Source: Atopsyche davidsoni (taxonomy: Eukaryota > Arthropoda > Insecta > Trichoptera > Hydrobiosidae). From it: a stretch of 64,000 nucleotides of DNA. The first letter of the stretch is position 1. Each line of letters begins with the position of its first letter. Shown here piece by piece: positions 36,264 to 48,446 of this stretch. The notes beneath the pieces were generated by a model. The model worked only from the letters and a program-made list of their open reading frames with translations, was not told the origin of the DNA and ran no database searches. Location: NCBI GenBank assembly GCA_022113835.1, contig JAILWY010000024.1, forward strand, positions 4,406,501 through 4,470,500, written 5' to 3'. The position numbers were made by a program, and so were the translations under genes.

Positions 36264-37320
36264 GGCAGCACCGCGAGATGGGATGCTGGTTATCGCTAAT
36301 GACTAAAGTTTGGTCTAGGCGGCACGAGACAAATCGCAAGCACCGGGGGCTTGTATCGAGTATGGCAGGCAAAACGGTTCCCAGCTAACACAAGTATACA
36401 TTTTCAGGCATTTTCAGCAACGAAAAACAACCTTTCAAGTACGCTGAGTTATCGAGAACGAAACGTCGAAAATCAAAAAAAAAAAAAAACACAGTATATA
36501 TAAAGTGAAGATGGGTTATATGGAATAAAATTATAGCAAGAGTATTGTAGAAGTGTATCAAAAGAGTTGCTGGGGGGTTTTCTTGATTGTCTACGCAGAG
36601 TGGGTCAGCATTTGAAATTCAGATCCATCGCTGCGGCTGGAATTAATTATGTCGGGTGATAACGTTTGCAGACTGTGAAAGATGAGAGGAACTCAAGGAT
36701 TCTAAGGAATACGTTGTTTGCAAGTATTTGTTGATATTTTTAACAGAATCTATAAATATAATATCACTAGAATCGAAGGTACAGTGCAACACGCTGTGAC
36801 GATTCGTGAATTCGAAGCGTCGCAAATAATGAACTATGTAAATATTCAAATTTATCTTGCGGGACGCTATTTCAAACTTCGCGGGCTGAAGATACGGCTT
36901 GGGTCGCTTTCGTAGGACGGAGGGCATCTCAAGTGTGCAACACATGGTTGACATTATTTCTGGAATGTAGGGGCCGCAGGTAGTGAGAGCGGCTCGAGAG
37001 CGTCCGACGCGCAAAAAGGGGCATTCAATCGTCATCGCCGGAGCAGACGGGTCCTTCTGGTGCAGAGGACAAAGGCGAGCAGTCACGTCCCGGATGAACG
37101 CGTCTCTTTTAAATACCAAATAATTAGATATTACTTCGAATCTTTAATTAACTGTAGATTCAGTGGTCAAGGGATGCTGCCGACCGGGGAGCTGGAACAT
37201 CGAAGCAGACGGATGAGTTTCAATTTATTTTATACGCTGATTATTATGAACGCGAAGGGGCCGACGTGCGTGTTATTATGTGTTATTTCTTCCAGCTTCG
37301 ATATTCGATTAATGTAGTAT

Positions 37321-39112
37321 TGTTAAGTAAGGTTATAGGTTAATTTTAATTGTATTGAGTTCGTCCGCGGCGTCTTAATCCAGGGTAGATTTATAATTTA
37401 CGTTATTATTATTTAACTCTACGGTCATATGATAGGCGTCTAAATTAGATCGTATTGCGTAATTTTATGGTATATTTAATTTGAGTTTATGTTAATTTTA
37501 AATGTTTAGGATGTACTTTTCTTACAGCAAATCTCTTTAGGGGCTTTCAATCACTATTCACGGACCACCTGACATCATTCAGTTACCCTTATATTATTTT
37601 ATATGCTCTGTATTTTATCTGGAAACAAATACGCGATCGTGTAGCCGAGTGGCTTACGTCTCTTTCAGCCGGGGGGAGGGGACCTGCGTACGGAAGCGTT
37701 TAAAGGATTTTATACTCACGCTATACGGTTGCGGCGGACTTGGGTTTCGGATTATTATCGGGCGTCTATTGGTATTAAGGAATATTTTATATGTTAGATA
37801 TTTAAGCGTATTTTATTTTGAGTATTGAGGCGGTACTTAGCGACATTAACGCTAGCGTCTGTTCGCGCGTTGAACGAAAGAGAGCGTGCGGTTTATTTTA
37901 GATTGGCCAAGTTAGGGAGCGTGTATTATCAATGGTATTTTTATATGTAATAATTTTAAGAAATTAGTTAATAAGTCTTCGATTCTAGGATTGCCGAAGG
38001 GGAATTTTCTACCGTGTTTAGTAGTTTGAACTAGCTATAAGAATTTCATTACCTCTATTATTATGTTGTGTTTAGTATTAAATTTAGTACCCTGTATGTA
38101 TTAGAGCGTAGCCGCTCAAATAATCTCCTGACACATAATATTACCACAATTTGGACATTCGCGGGTTCCGCCGAATTCGAATTAAGCCGCTTGATCGCGT
38201 TCTACTGGAACGGCCGTCATCCTGTAACGTTGATCTGAAACTCACAATCACTGAGTGAACCTGATATCAGGCGACAATCGGAGTGAAAGCCTCCAGTTCA
38301 GATTAGGGTGTATAGGGTTCTAACGGCCGTTGTGGAACAATAATTGATCTTCGGAGAAAACGTGAGCGTCCGAGTCGACCGTACCAAATTTTGTACTAAC
38401 CGTAGAGAGTAAATTAGTTGCATTGAGAGCTGAGGAACTGAGTCTACAATACAGAAACAATCTCGTCATATCTCTAATTACGCAGAAAGGGCAAATCTCC
38501 CTTGTTCCAGAACATATAAATTACTCGGCGACACCGTCGTCCAACGTTCCAGATCATCCGGTGTCCTGCCTTTGGCGGCCCGCAACTTTAAACATAAACA
38601 CAAGGAGTTCTCTTCAGTTCGAGACGGATTGCAAGTCCTAACAAAATTGCAGCAGAAAATGTTTTTGTATTGACGGATTTCGTTTCTTTGACTCTCGTTC
38701 AGATTTGATTGGTTGAATTCAGAGTAGATTCGTTTTCGTTATCCTGTAAATGTTGGACTCATAGGACTCACCTTTTGTCATAAAGAGTACGCGGAATTAG
38801 ATTGTCGAAAAAATTAGGGAGCGTTGGGTTGGCAGTCACTGTCCTGAGTGTTTGTACGTGTTGTACACAATACGAAACACTTAGGATACCTGAACTTGGG
38901 GATGGAAATGAGAGCTGCAGTTCTCAAAGGTGGCCAATATCGCGAAAAAAGATTTACCTCAATCAAACAATTCTGAACCACTAGTTTTAAGTTAATTTTT
39001 GTTTTAAAAGTTTTCAGGAAAATTATTACTAGGAATTTTATAACGTTCGCGTCTAATTTAATTAAGTTTATTATATCTAGAATTTTTAGCTTAGGCAGGG
39101 GGTGGAATCAAC
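37321..39112 (+). mobile_element. CpG-richer block, possibly a wrecked LTR retroelement
   Basis: The block is GC/CpG-richer than the adjacent introns. A possible LTR begins TGTTAAGTAAGG at 37321 and ends ACCACA at about 38150. It is followed by TGGACATTCGCGGGTTC, whose complement ends in CCA and looks like a tRNA 3' end (a primer-binding site). At 39095-39107 a GGCAGGGGGTGG purine-rich tract precedes a TGTTATTG. No gag-pol protein and no second LTR were found, so the call rests on architecture only. ORFs at 36643-37119 and 38423-38641 are unassigned. Confidence 0.2.
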
Positions 39113-39160
39113 ACAACCTGTTATTGCACATGGAGTTGTATGAAAAAATATATATCTTGC

Positions 39161-39752
39161 TTAAGGGTCTAAGTCCCATAATCGAGTTTTTTTTGATCAT
39201 TTTCAGGTCTGTTTTGCAAAAAATCAAATTAAATGCAAAAAGTTAGATACATCCCTTATTCCGAACAGAATATTTTTATATTTCTTGTAAATTTACTTTT
39301 AATATGATAAATATGTGTTTTTCCGATTGAAGTGTAGAAATTTGGAGATTCGTCATGTCCCTGCTCTAAGAGTCCTAAACATTTAAAAGTGTTTTTTTTT
39401 TAATTGGAATTAAAATATTAAATATAGACCCTGAGCGATTTATTATTTTAAAAATTAAAAAAAAAAAAATCTTTAACAAACTATGGTTTTGAAAAGTCGT
39501 CATTTTATCCTTATTTTCAACATCTTCAAGATTTTATTTTACTCTGAAAATGGACGTTAATTAAATAATAAAAAATAAATAAATGTAATTTATAGTTTTT
39601 TCAATACTCTATAAAAAAATCAACTTTCGACATAGAAAAATAAAGTGAGAATTAAATTAATTAAATGACACGATTTCGCCAGGTAAAACTGTAATTTTTT
39701 TGTGGCAGGCGGAAGATGGACACCAAGCAAGGTTAGGTAGCAAGACCCTTAA
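39161..39752 (+). mobile_element. piggyBac-type MITE, complete copy
   Basis: A 584-bp element lies between TTAA at 39161-39164 and 39749-39752. The ends are GGGTCTAAGTCCC and, inverted, GGGTCTTGCTACC, so the terminal repeat is about 6 bp. TTAA target duplication and GGG/CCC ends are the signature of piggyBac superfamily transposons. It has no coding capacity. A second long copy lies 7.3 kb away in the same orientation. Confidence 0.7.
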
Positions 39753-41123
39753 GAATTATTTTTAAATATTTTTTTTATATTATTATCGGTCAACTCTTAA
39801 TCTCTCAATAGTCTTAAATTTATTCATATATATTAGATCAAACCGATTTTTATAGTCTCAGATTAAATTTGTATGACTAATTAGATTACTCGTAAAACCA
39901 CAATATTTGATGATTTTTCTTGTCGTTTTATTAATGAATTTAATACAAGAAAAATCACATTGCTTAAACGTTCATCCTTTTCCTTTATTATAACTACGTT
40001 TGTTATGCGATTCATAAATGAGCGATGGATTTTCTTTATTAGGAATTGTAATTATCGACATGAAAGCGATAGAAAAGTTGTAACATTATAAACAACCCAA
40101 GTAAGAAAATCAAACGCCGATAAATCAAAGGTTTTCCTTGCTTTGTATAAGGCTTTGTTTTCGGAATAATCTGTTACAAAATCACTTAAATCAGTTTGTT
40201 TCAACTCAATTTATTTAATTTGTTTTCAACTCCCGGACGACAAGAGAGTGTATTTATTATTTTAATACAATAAATTATGTCGCCAGTATTTGCGATAATT
40301 TGTGTTGCAATTTAATTTTATGTTCTACGAAAATAGAACCGAAAGCAATTTGTTTGTCATATTTAATTATAATGCCGTTGAAATTAGCGTCAGCTCTCGT
40401 TTAAAATTGTTATGTGTATTGAATCAATCGTCATGTAATTTAAAATAAAAATTGAGAATTTCGGTATGTTAATGAAATTTATAAACATTCAAAATTCCAC
40501 AAATGCAAATTTAAAGCGTTGAAGTCAAGTTCAAGTCTTGGATTGAAAAAATAAGTTGTTACTCTAGTTTTAAGAACGTCTCATATATTTCATGAATAAT
40601 TAATTTTTATTTATATTAAATATCTGAAGTGTTAATATATTTAAAGAGACGTGTATGTTATTATTTTTTGAGTTGTCTATCGTTTTCATTAAAATAAGCC
40701 AACCCAATCGGTCGTGACCAACCCTTTCCGGCCACAAGTGACTTTTTTACCCCTCACGGATTTTGCAGGGTAGTTTTTTTTATATGTAGTGCTAAGCTGG
40801 TATTTTTCTGAATAAAGTTTAAATAAAATATAACCCTCGGCATTTATAATCAACTTTAATAAAAAAATGTTATGATTTTAAATAGATTTTTATAGAGAAT
40901 CCAGTTTTTTATTTTTAAATTTTGATATGGCCTTCTCTTTGATATTTTGTTATTTTTTTTATAAAATAATAAATTAAAACATCAAGCTTACAAAATTATT
41001 CAATATATTGAGTAAATATCTGTAATCAGTAAAATGCATATTATTTAAGCTGTGCCGAAAAAAAATCATTTGTCAGATTCATTTCACCAATCATTGTAGT
41101 TATTGACTGGGTTTTGAACTTAC

Positions 41124-41262
41124 CTGAGGATAGTCTCCATTTTTCGTCTGATAGTCAAAGACGTAAAGGTAAGAGTTCCTCCTTAGTGCGGAGTGAAGAT
41201 CTGCCGTATGTACGACGGGGGCGACTACTTGCGCGTCGCTCAGGGCCTCCAGGGTCTCGTCT
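41124..41262 (-). CDS. Nlg: Neuroligin, internal exon (ADLHS segment)
   Basis: This 139-bp exon covers visible residues 162-208. It reads DETLEALSDAQVVAPVVHTA, then DLHSALRRNSYLYVFDYQTK and NGDYPQ. The acceptor is ttgttgcag and the donor is gtaagt; it ends exactly on a codon boundary. VAPVVHTADLHS matches the vertebrate VAPAVATADLHS stretch, and YLYVFDYQTK matches the following strand. It lies between two very large introns (11,953 bp upstream and 13,194 bp downstream). Confidence 0.95.
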
Positions 41263-42790
41263 CTGCAACAATGTGGGCACAAATGAAAATATTGAGACAT
41301 GCCTTTAGTTTAAGAGTACTGAAAAAAAAATACAGTTGACCAGCTCTGCAATTTCTATACAGGAATACCAATATCTGAACAGGAATACATTTTGTGAATA
41401 TGGGATATTTTTGAAAGAGCGACTTAGTACAAAGTTCCTACAATAAAATAAACACAATATTAAGTATATTTTTGGTTGTTTATATAATAAGATCTGTGTA
41501 TATTCAGACAAATTTTTTGCAGTCTCAAGTTATTGGCCTTTTGACCGAAGAAACCTTACAAAGCTCTAAGAGTCGAGTGCCTGAAACATTTGTGGCCTCT
41601 CAGACCCAAAAAAAAAAGACCCCATGTTTACTATCCAACCCTAGACGGTAGACAATCTTGCACTTTATTTTTTCGAAGCACTTCTTCTGAAGCGATTCTT
41701 TTTTTTAGGTCATTGGATGACACTGAAAGTTAAGTGATCACTATATTTTTTTTTTTATCAAAGAACTGAAATCTGTTTAACTATCGATATTTTTGTAAAG
41801 CTCAAAAATTCATATTTTGCTCACTACGGATAAAAGGTTTATTTTTATTTTTGGCAATCCATTGTAATATTTTATTTTAAAATATCAAACCGGCAGCATT
41901 AAATATGTTTTGTATGGTTTGTCATTCCCTTTGACTAAAAGGATGTTTTTTTAAAGAACTCAACATTATTATTGTCAATTTTTTTACCTGGATTTTATAG
42001 TTTACAAAAAAACATCCTTATTTAGGTTAAAAGTATTAAATTTTATAATGTTTGGTCCTGTGAGTTTTATATTTAATTTTGCAATTTATACGGGTTGTAA
42101 TTAGCTTTAACAACATAACGATTTATGAACAGAATAAACAGAGCTTTGTATAGTCGTATCAGAAAATAAATATCAATTGAAATGCAAATCTCGTGTTGAA
42201 ATAAAAAAAAAGGACATTAAATATACTAATTTCAACAATTCGCCTAAAAAAGCAACAAGGTCCTACGAAAGCATTAATATCGAAGTCACGTAGAATTTTA
42301 TGGCGTTCAATTATGTGTTTCTTATAAAAAAAAAAACTCGAATCAATTGAATTTATGATCGCAATTGAACTTTTCTTTCCCGAATTCCGTGTTATGTATA
42401 TATTCCCCGGAGTTGTTTTTTTTTTTTTTTTTTCATTTAATAGCAACTGGGAAATTTATCGACAAGTGTGCTCCTTCTGTCAAACTTGGGAAATTTATTC
42501 ATTCCCCAAAGCCGGGACGAGGGAGACGCGAGTTTCCCTAGAAGCAAAATAAACAACAATACAAGCTGTTGGTGGAGTTTTGAACGCGATTCGATATCAG
42601 ATGGCATATTCGGCAAGTGCTTCGAAGCGAGGTCGAGACATTGACGACTTCCTGTGTGAGTAGAGCAGCACGCACTATTAAACGAGCGAGATAGCGTGCT
42701 CACAAAAGTCAAGAGTTTTTATTTATAAAATGATAAAACGATAATTCCTTAGATTAAACGTTGTATTTAAAAATCAAAGTACTTAAATAG

Positions 42791-44006
42791 TATGCGGTGT
42801 GTGCATTAATTTTTTCGGATTTTCTAAGAGGCGTCATTGTTGCGCTTTTGTTTTCAGTATATTTCATATCGCTGAAGTGTATACAACATTTTTTTTTGAG
42901 CTCTCAACATGTCAATTTTTGTACACACAAAACGCAATTTGCGGGAACCTTTACTTTTCTGTTTCAATTGGAAGAAAAAATCAGCTAAAAGTCACCGATT
43001 TCTGTGTGAACTTTATGGTGAACATGCTTCATTGTAAAAAACATGTGAGAACTGATTTCGACGCTTTAACAATGGTGATTTCGATGTGAATGACAAAAAA
43101 CGTCCAGGCCAACCAAAAAATTTCTATGATGAAGAATTAAAGGCATTGCTCGATAAAGACTCGTGTCAAACGCAAGCAGAACTCGCAAAATCATTGGGAG
43201 TTGATTAAACAACAATTTCAAGACACTTGAGAGCATTGGGAACGATTCAAAAGCAAGGAAATTGGGTGCCACATGAATTGAAACCGAGAGACGTCGAAAG
43301 GCGATTTCGCATTTCGGAAATGCTGCTTGAACGCCACAAAAAGAAGTCATTTTTGCATCGTATCGTAAAAATGGATTTGATACGATAACTTGAAGAGTAA
43401 AATATCATGGGGTAAGTCCGGACATGCATCAACATCGACGGCCAGGCCAAATATTCATGGTGCCAAGGTAATGCTGTGTAGTTGGTGGGATCAGAGGGTG
43501 TCATCCACTATGAGCTGCTGAAACCAGGCCAAACTATCATGGGCAATTTCTACAGACAACAATTGATGCGTTTGAAGCGATCATTAGCAGAAAATCGGCC
43601 AGAATATGCGACCAGGCACGAGTCTGTAATTTTCCATCACGACAATGCTCGGCCACATGTTGCTAAATCGGTTAAAACCTATTTGGGTAACAGTGGATGG
43701 GAAGTTCTGCCCCACCCGCTTTATAGCCCAGACCTTGCCCCTTCCGACTACTACTTGTCTCAATCGATGCAGAATGCCCTTTTTTGGAATACGCTTCACT
43801 TCTGAACAGGGTATAAAAAATTGGCTTGATTCTTTCTTGGCTTCAAAAGACAAACAGTTCTTTTGGGATGGAATGCATAATTTGCCCGAAAGATGGAAAA
43901 AAGTAGCGATGGACAATTCTTTGAATAGAATATATTGTACCAATTTTTTATAATAAAGCTCCAATTTCACGAAAAAATCAGAAAAAATTAATGCACACAC
44001 CGTATA
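42791..44006 (+). mobile_element. mariner element, 1,212 bp, TA-flanked
   Basis: Inverted ends begin TGCGGTGTGTGCATTAATTT (42793) and TACGGTGTGTGCATTAATTT (minus strand from 44004), with the similarity extending past TTTTTTC. TA dinucleotides flank both ends. The length is typical of mariner elements. A broken transposase fills the interior. Confidence 0.92.
42909..43953 (+). pseudogene. mariner (DD34D) transposase pseudogene
   Basis: The reading starts at ATG 42909. It is broken by stops at 43035, 43053 and 43206, by a deletion/frame change at about 43365-43380, and by another frame change at about 43795. Recognisable parts are the N-terminal HTH region (DFDVNDKKRPGQPK), WVPHELKPRDVERRF, HHDNARPHVAKSVK, YSPDLAPSDYYL and the C-terminal FFWDGMHNLPERWKK. 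The second and third catalytic Asp are present with 34 residues between them. The segment that normally carries the first catalytic Asp (GDEKWI) is damaged, so the copy is dead. Confidence 0.9.
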
Positions 44007-44797
44007 TAAGATTAATATTTTTTTATTAAAAAAATCTTTTTTGTAGTTTTAACTTTTTGAAAAACTGCGACACACGTGGTTCCCGACTACAAGGCAATAC
44101 AATATAAAACATATTAAAAAATATTCAGATCTGGTTTGGTTTTATCATCATCTCCACTTTGAGTAAATATTTAATAATTAGCCAATGTATTCAATAAGAA
44201 AGGTAAACGCAAGGGAGATAAGGAGAGTCAAATAATTGATAATATCCTTTCGCTTTGGGCTGTTTGCAAACAAGATCAAAACAGTAAATGATGGTTTCTA
44301 TATTAGAGCTTTAATAGTAGTTTTAGTAATATATAATTTTTATATTAATTGATGTATTTAATAAGGAAGGTGGGTGTAAAAGGAGAGGGTGGGTAAGTCG
44401 TGTGTAACACGTAGTCATAACAACGGTTCAGCGTAGAAGCGACAAGCACACAGGCTTTGTACCTGGCGAGCGAGTTCCTGAAACTTGTTTGCTGAAAGCT
44501 ACTATCTCGCGGTACTCATGTTCAATTAGCAATTCCATATACAACCTGCTCCTTGGTCCCCGTGGCAGCCTTTAAACACTGTCGCGACGCTGGCAGCCCT
44601 TATGGGCACCCATAGAAGCGGTTGTACTGAAGTTTACGAGAAACCTGCATACCGAGATGTTACTGCAAGAAACTAAATAACCATTAACATAACGCCTTAT
44701 TATAAATATACTTGTAGATTTAGGCAGTCGTTGTCATTAGGAACACTATATTCTTGGAAGTTATGTGAAGTGATTTCTAATATTTTGTTCACACTAT

Positions 44798-45030
44798 GAC
44801 CCCTGAAAACATCGGAAGTGGCTTTAGACCATATGCCTAAAAAATATATTTTTCAGGCATTTTCCGATACGATTCTTCATAATAAACTTACTATGCGCAT
44901 TTTAAAATAACGTACCCTGAAAAAATTGGAAGTTTCAATAAAAAGCGGCATTACGCCATATGCCTGAAAAATATTTATTTCAGGCTTTTTACGGTACGAT
45001 TCTTCATAGTAAACTCATTTTGCAACACAT
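44798..45030. repeat. Two-copy tandem duplication of about 116 bp
   Basis: The units start at about 44798 and 44914. Both contain CCCTGAAAA, CCATATGCCT and CGATTCTTCATA. Each unit also has a small internal hairpin (GCCTGAAA...TTTCAGGC in the second unit). Confidence 0.7.
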
Positions 45031-45137
45031 AAATACATAGGTGTGTCTCTTTTAAACCTAACAAGTTCATAATGCTAACAGTGTTATATAGGTTCACACA
45101 TAAAACGATGAAAAAATCTATAAAAGTAATTTTTGAA

Positions 45138-45205
45138 TACGGATAGGGATCAAATCTACAACCCGTAAGAGTTGCAACCTTATTTATCGGATAAAACTTA
45201 AAAAA
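45138..45205 (-). repeat. tRNA-like relic
   Basis: The minus strand reads GGTTGCAACTCTTACGGGTT and then GTAGATTTGATCCC, resembling a decayed tRNA 3' half with a B-box-like element. Probably a SINE remnant. Confidence 0.25.
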
Positions 45206-48200
45206 TGTACACATAACAGCATCAAAGTTACCTGAATTTACAGAAGGGAAAGGTATAAAACCATTTTATTAATAACTGCCCAAAGATTAAATAAGTTTTT
45301 ATAAAATTCTAAATGATAACAATTTAGTATAGTTTTTTTTTAACATTTCGCAATTTCTTCTTTGATAATGTTTTAAAAGAACATTTGGCACAGAGCTCCC
45401 GTGCATATTTATTGACAAGCAGTTTCGCACGCAAGAAGTTATTAAAATATGTATTCAAGAAATGAAAACAGAAAAGAGATCCACAAGAGAGATGTTCTAA
45501 CGAGCTCGGCGTGTTTTATCTTTTCAGGCCATTTTTGTGAAAAGACTGCTATTCTTTCAGCTCCTTCCGGTTTTATTTATTATTCCTTAAAGTTATCGCT
45601 CAAAGTTCGCAAAAACAATAACACACTGCCCATAATTTAACAAATACTAAAGGGTGTTTTATTTACAGAAAAATATGAGTTTTAACTTTGTATTTTTGAA
45701 TTGATATTGACCGAGATAGTATTAAATTAATTGGATATGATTAAAATTAAATATGCATTTAAATATTATTTAAAAGTTGCAAACAAAGACTTGTTCTTCA
45801 GAAAGTTTTCAATTATATTTTTTATTGTATTTAATGCTAATTATATGTTTTCATAAGGATAATTAGATTTTTGAAAACTGCGTACTTGAGTTTTATGTTT
45901 TTAATACTTAATTAAAATTTCTGTCAAAGGTAAATCGATATTCAATCAGCTTTTGATATTATTTATAGCTGAAAAATTCGGCTTCTGTTCTGTAGGAATG
46001 AAAATGACAATTACTTTGATCATTAATAAACCGGTAATTGAAATGAGTTTCAAGTGAAGTGGATTTAAATATGTATTTATTTCAAAGGGAGATTAAGGGT
46101 TGTTTGATCAATACTATTTTATAATTAGTAAAATTCATGAAATATCTAATTATAAAATACAATTTCAGTATACAGTTAGAACGTTAATTAGATATTAACA
46201 TCAATTCAATTAGAAGCCTTTTGCTGAACAGATAAATTGGATACTCCAATCTTTAACTTGTTAACGATCACACATAAGAAAATCGTTTTGTGTAATAGTT
46301 AAAAATAATAAACCTACAAAACTAGTTAGACATTAAACTCATTGGACAATTAAATTACTCTTGAATAACATTGCCTCTCTCTGGCACTGCCATTTGCTCA
46401 TTGCAAATAGTTTATGTAACCCCATTCTGCCTGAGAATGCTAACCATGCATGTTGGCAAATCTAGGGGCTTCAAATATTAACAAGTCAAAATAACACTTA
46501 GCACTTTGAACATAAATGTATAGTAAAGAAATTTTATCATATAAAAAAAACCATTATATACTATATTATACGTATTTATTTAAAAACAACCCTTATTGTA
46601 TTAATTGTGTTTGTTGCATAGTTATTTAACGTAGCTTAATATACGTTGGCGGTTTATTGAGAAGACAAACAATCTGACTTGACAAACTCTGTTGCTGCAG
46701 CTTGGAAAGTTCTTGACTAGTTTAGGCCGCAACATTCTAACCACTGTGTGTTCTATACGTTTTACAAACACAGGAACAATACATCCTTACCACAATCTGA
46801 AAAGAGGTTCTTCTGACTATGTGTACATAAAATAACTACATAAATCATCGGAGATTTTATTTATTTAATTTGTATTATTTTTCAAGTGTATAATTTTAAA
46901 CTGTAACAGTTAGAATGAAAGTTAACATTTAACCTGCTGTTGAAAAATATTTTTGTCTTTATTACTTTAGATACTGAAATATCAATCCATTGAAAAACTC
47001 ATTTCTATGTAACAATACTCAATTAAACAAACAAATTTAATCCGCCCACGATTATTGTGCATTCATGTATGAAACTGCTTAAAAAAATTCTAGAACCCTC
47101 CGCTATAGTATAAGACAGGTCCATTTAAAAGCTAATAATGAATGTCTTCATGGGGTGTCTTTCCCATAAGACTCTGGAATAGGTAAGCACACAAAAATAC
47201 CATACAATGAGAAGGAGAAGCAGCAACGGTACTCACATGGCATTTAAATGGAGACTAAGCAGAGATAAGAGGGTAGATTTCAGGCATATTGCTTCTGAAA
47301 AATGGACTGCGAGGATCTTGCCTAAATAACAAAGTTGTTTAAAGATTTTCATATCAAAAGTGAGCTAACGATAATGTGACAAAAAAATTTCATTGCTTTT
47401 AAATGACATTTATCACAAACACTGTACCCAAAATAAATAATTGTGTTAATATATAACAAAAATACGACTTCATTTGAAGAAATATAAAATCTGCCTAAAA
47501 CAATTATTTTTATCTTCAAGCTTATGAGATTTTTTAGTTCAAAGCTTTAGTTTTAGTTACAGCTTTAAATTTTTTGGTCTTGATGCCGATAAATAAAAGA
47601 AGCGATCGTTTTGAAAATAAAATTTAACCCTTTGTGGAAAAGTAATCCGATGAAAAAACTACAGAAGGCTAAAAACTGCAGCATTCGAGATTGCATCTAA
47701 TATTAATTTCGTGATCTTTTCAGCTGAAAAATATTGCGGACTTCCGGCGGGTTGCCATTCCACCGGAAGTCGAAGAGCTATATAAACCTTCCTCCTTTGG
47801 TTTTTTTATGACGCTAAGATTACGGAACGAAATTTTATTTATTAAGTCCTTTTATGTCAAAACTTTATTTTTAATACTAAATTTTATTTGTGTGTATGGT
47901 ATATATATATATTTACAAATATAATATTTAAAGTGACGGCTAATTCAAGTGCGAGGCTCTGTAATTGGATTCCGTCTTGGCTAATTAGATTTTGCTGTTG
48001 TTTTTTGTCATAAATGTCTGCGAGATTTGTTCAAATTAAATTTGGCTGCAAGCCTTTGATAATTTCTACAAGAAGGTGTATTAAGAAGATACTTTATGAA
48101 ACAAAACAACTCTGTTGATGACTGCTCCGCCCTTTTTTAATGAGTACATTTTTAAAATATCGCAACTTAAAGATATTCCGGAAAATGTAACATCTCAAAT

Positions 48201-48402
48201 GTTTTGCCGAAATAAATAATATCAAAATTTTAAAAACAGTAAATTATTTAAGTACACACATATTTTTAGGCCACGAGATCAAATTCTTCATTATATGTGT
48301 ATTCTAAGTATAAGGTATTTTTTTATTTAACTACGTATAAATAAAGTGTCTTTAATACAGTTATATATATTTTTTATTCTCAAATTATAAGAACTTTTGA
48401 GA

Positions 48403-48446
48403 TCTGATCACGTAATAGGTTTAGAAACCCTGTCTACGTGATCAGA
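48403..48446. repeat. Perfect 12-bp inverted repeat with nested hairpin
   Basis: TCTGATCACGTA (48403-48414) and TACGTGATCAGA (48435-48446) pair perfectly. The 20-bp loop itself contains GGTTT AG AAACC. Confidence 0.8.

Larger units (their letters stand above)
27930..41123 (-). other. Nlg: Neuroligin intron, 13,194 bp
   Basis: GT-AG intron in phase 0. It holds a TA microsatellite (28922), a tRNA-like relic (30.7 kb), two piggyBac-type MITEs (31.9 and 39.2 kb), a Penelope/hammerhead-like motif (33.6 kb), YY1-like sites (36.2 kb) and a CpG-richer block at 36-39 kb. No exon-like neuroligin sequence was found between the flanking exons. Confidence 0.85.

Noticed and set aside
37631..37690. tRNA gene or SINE head suggested by an A box (TAGCCGAGTGG)
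   Set aside because: No B box, T arm or acceptor stem follows within tRNA distance.
42437..42712. Minus-strand ORF of 91 codons next to the mariner element
   Set aside because: It has no recognisable motif and ends in low-complexity sequence; probably chance.
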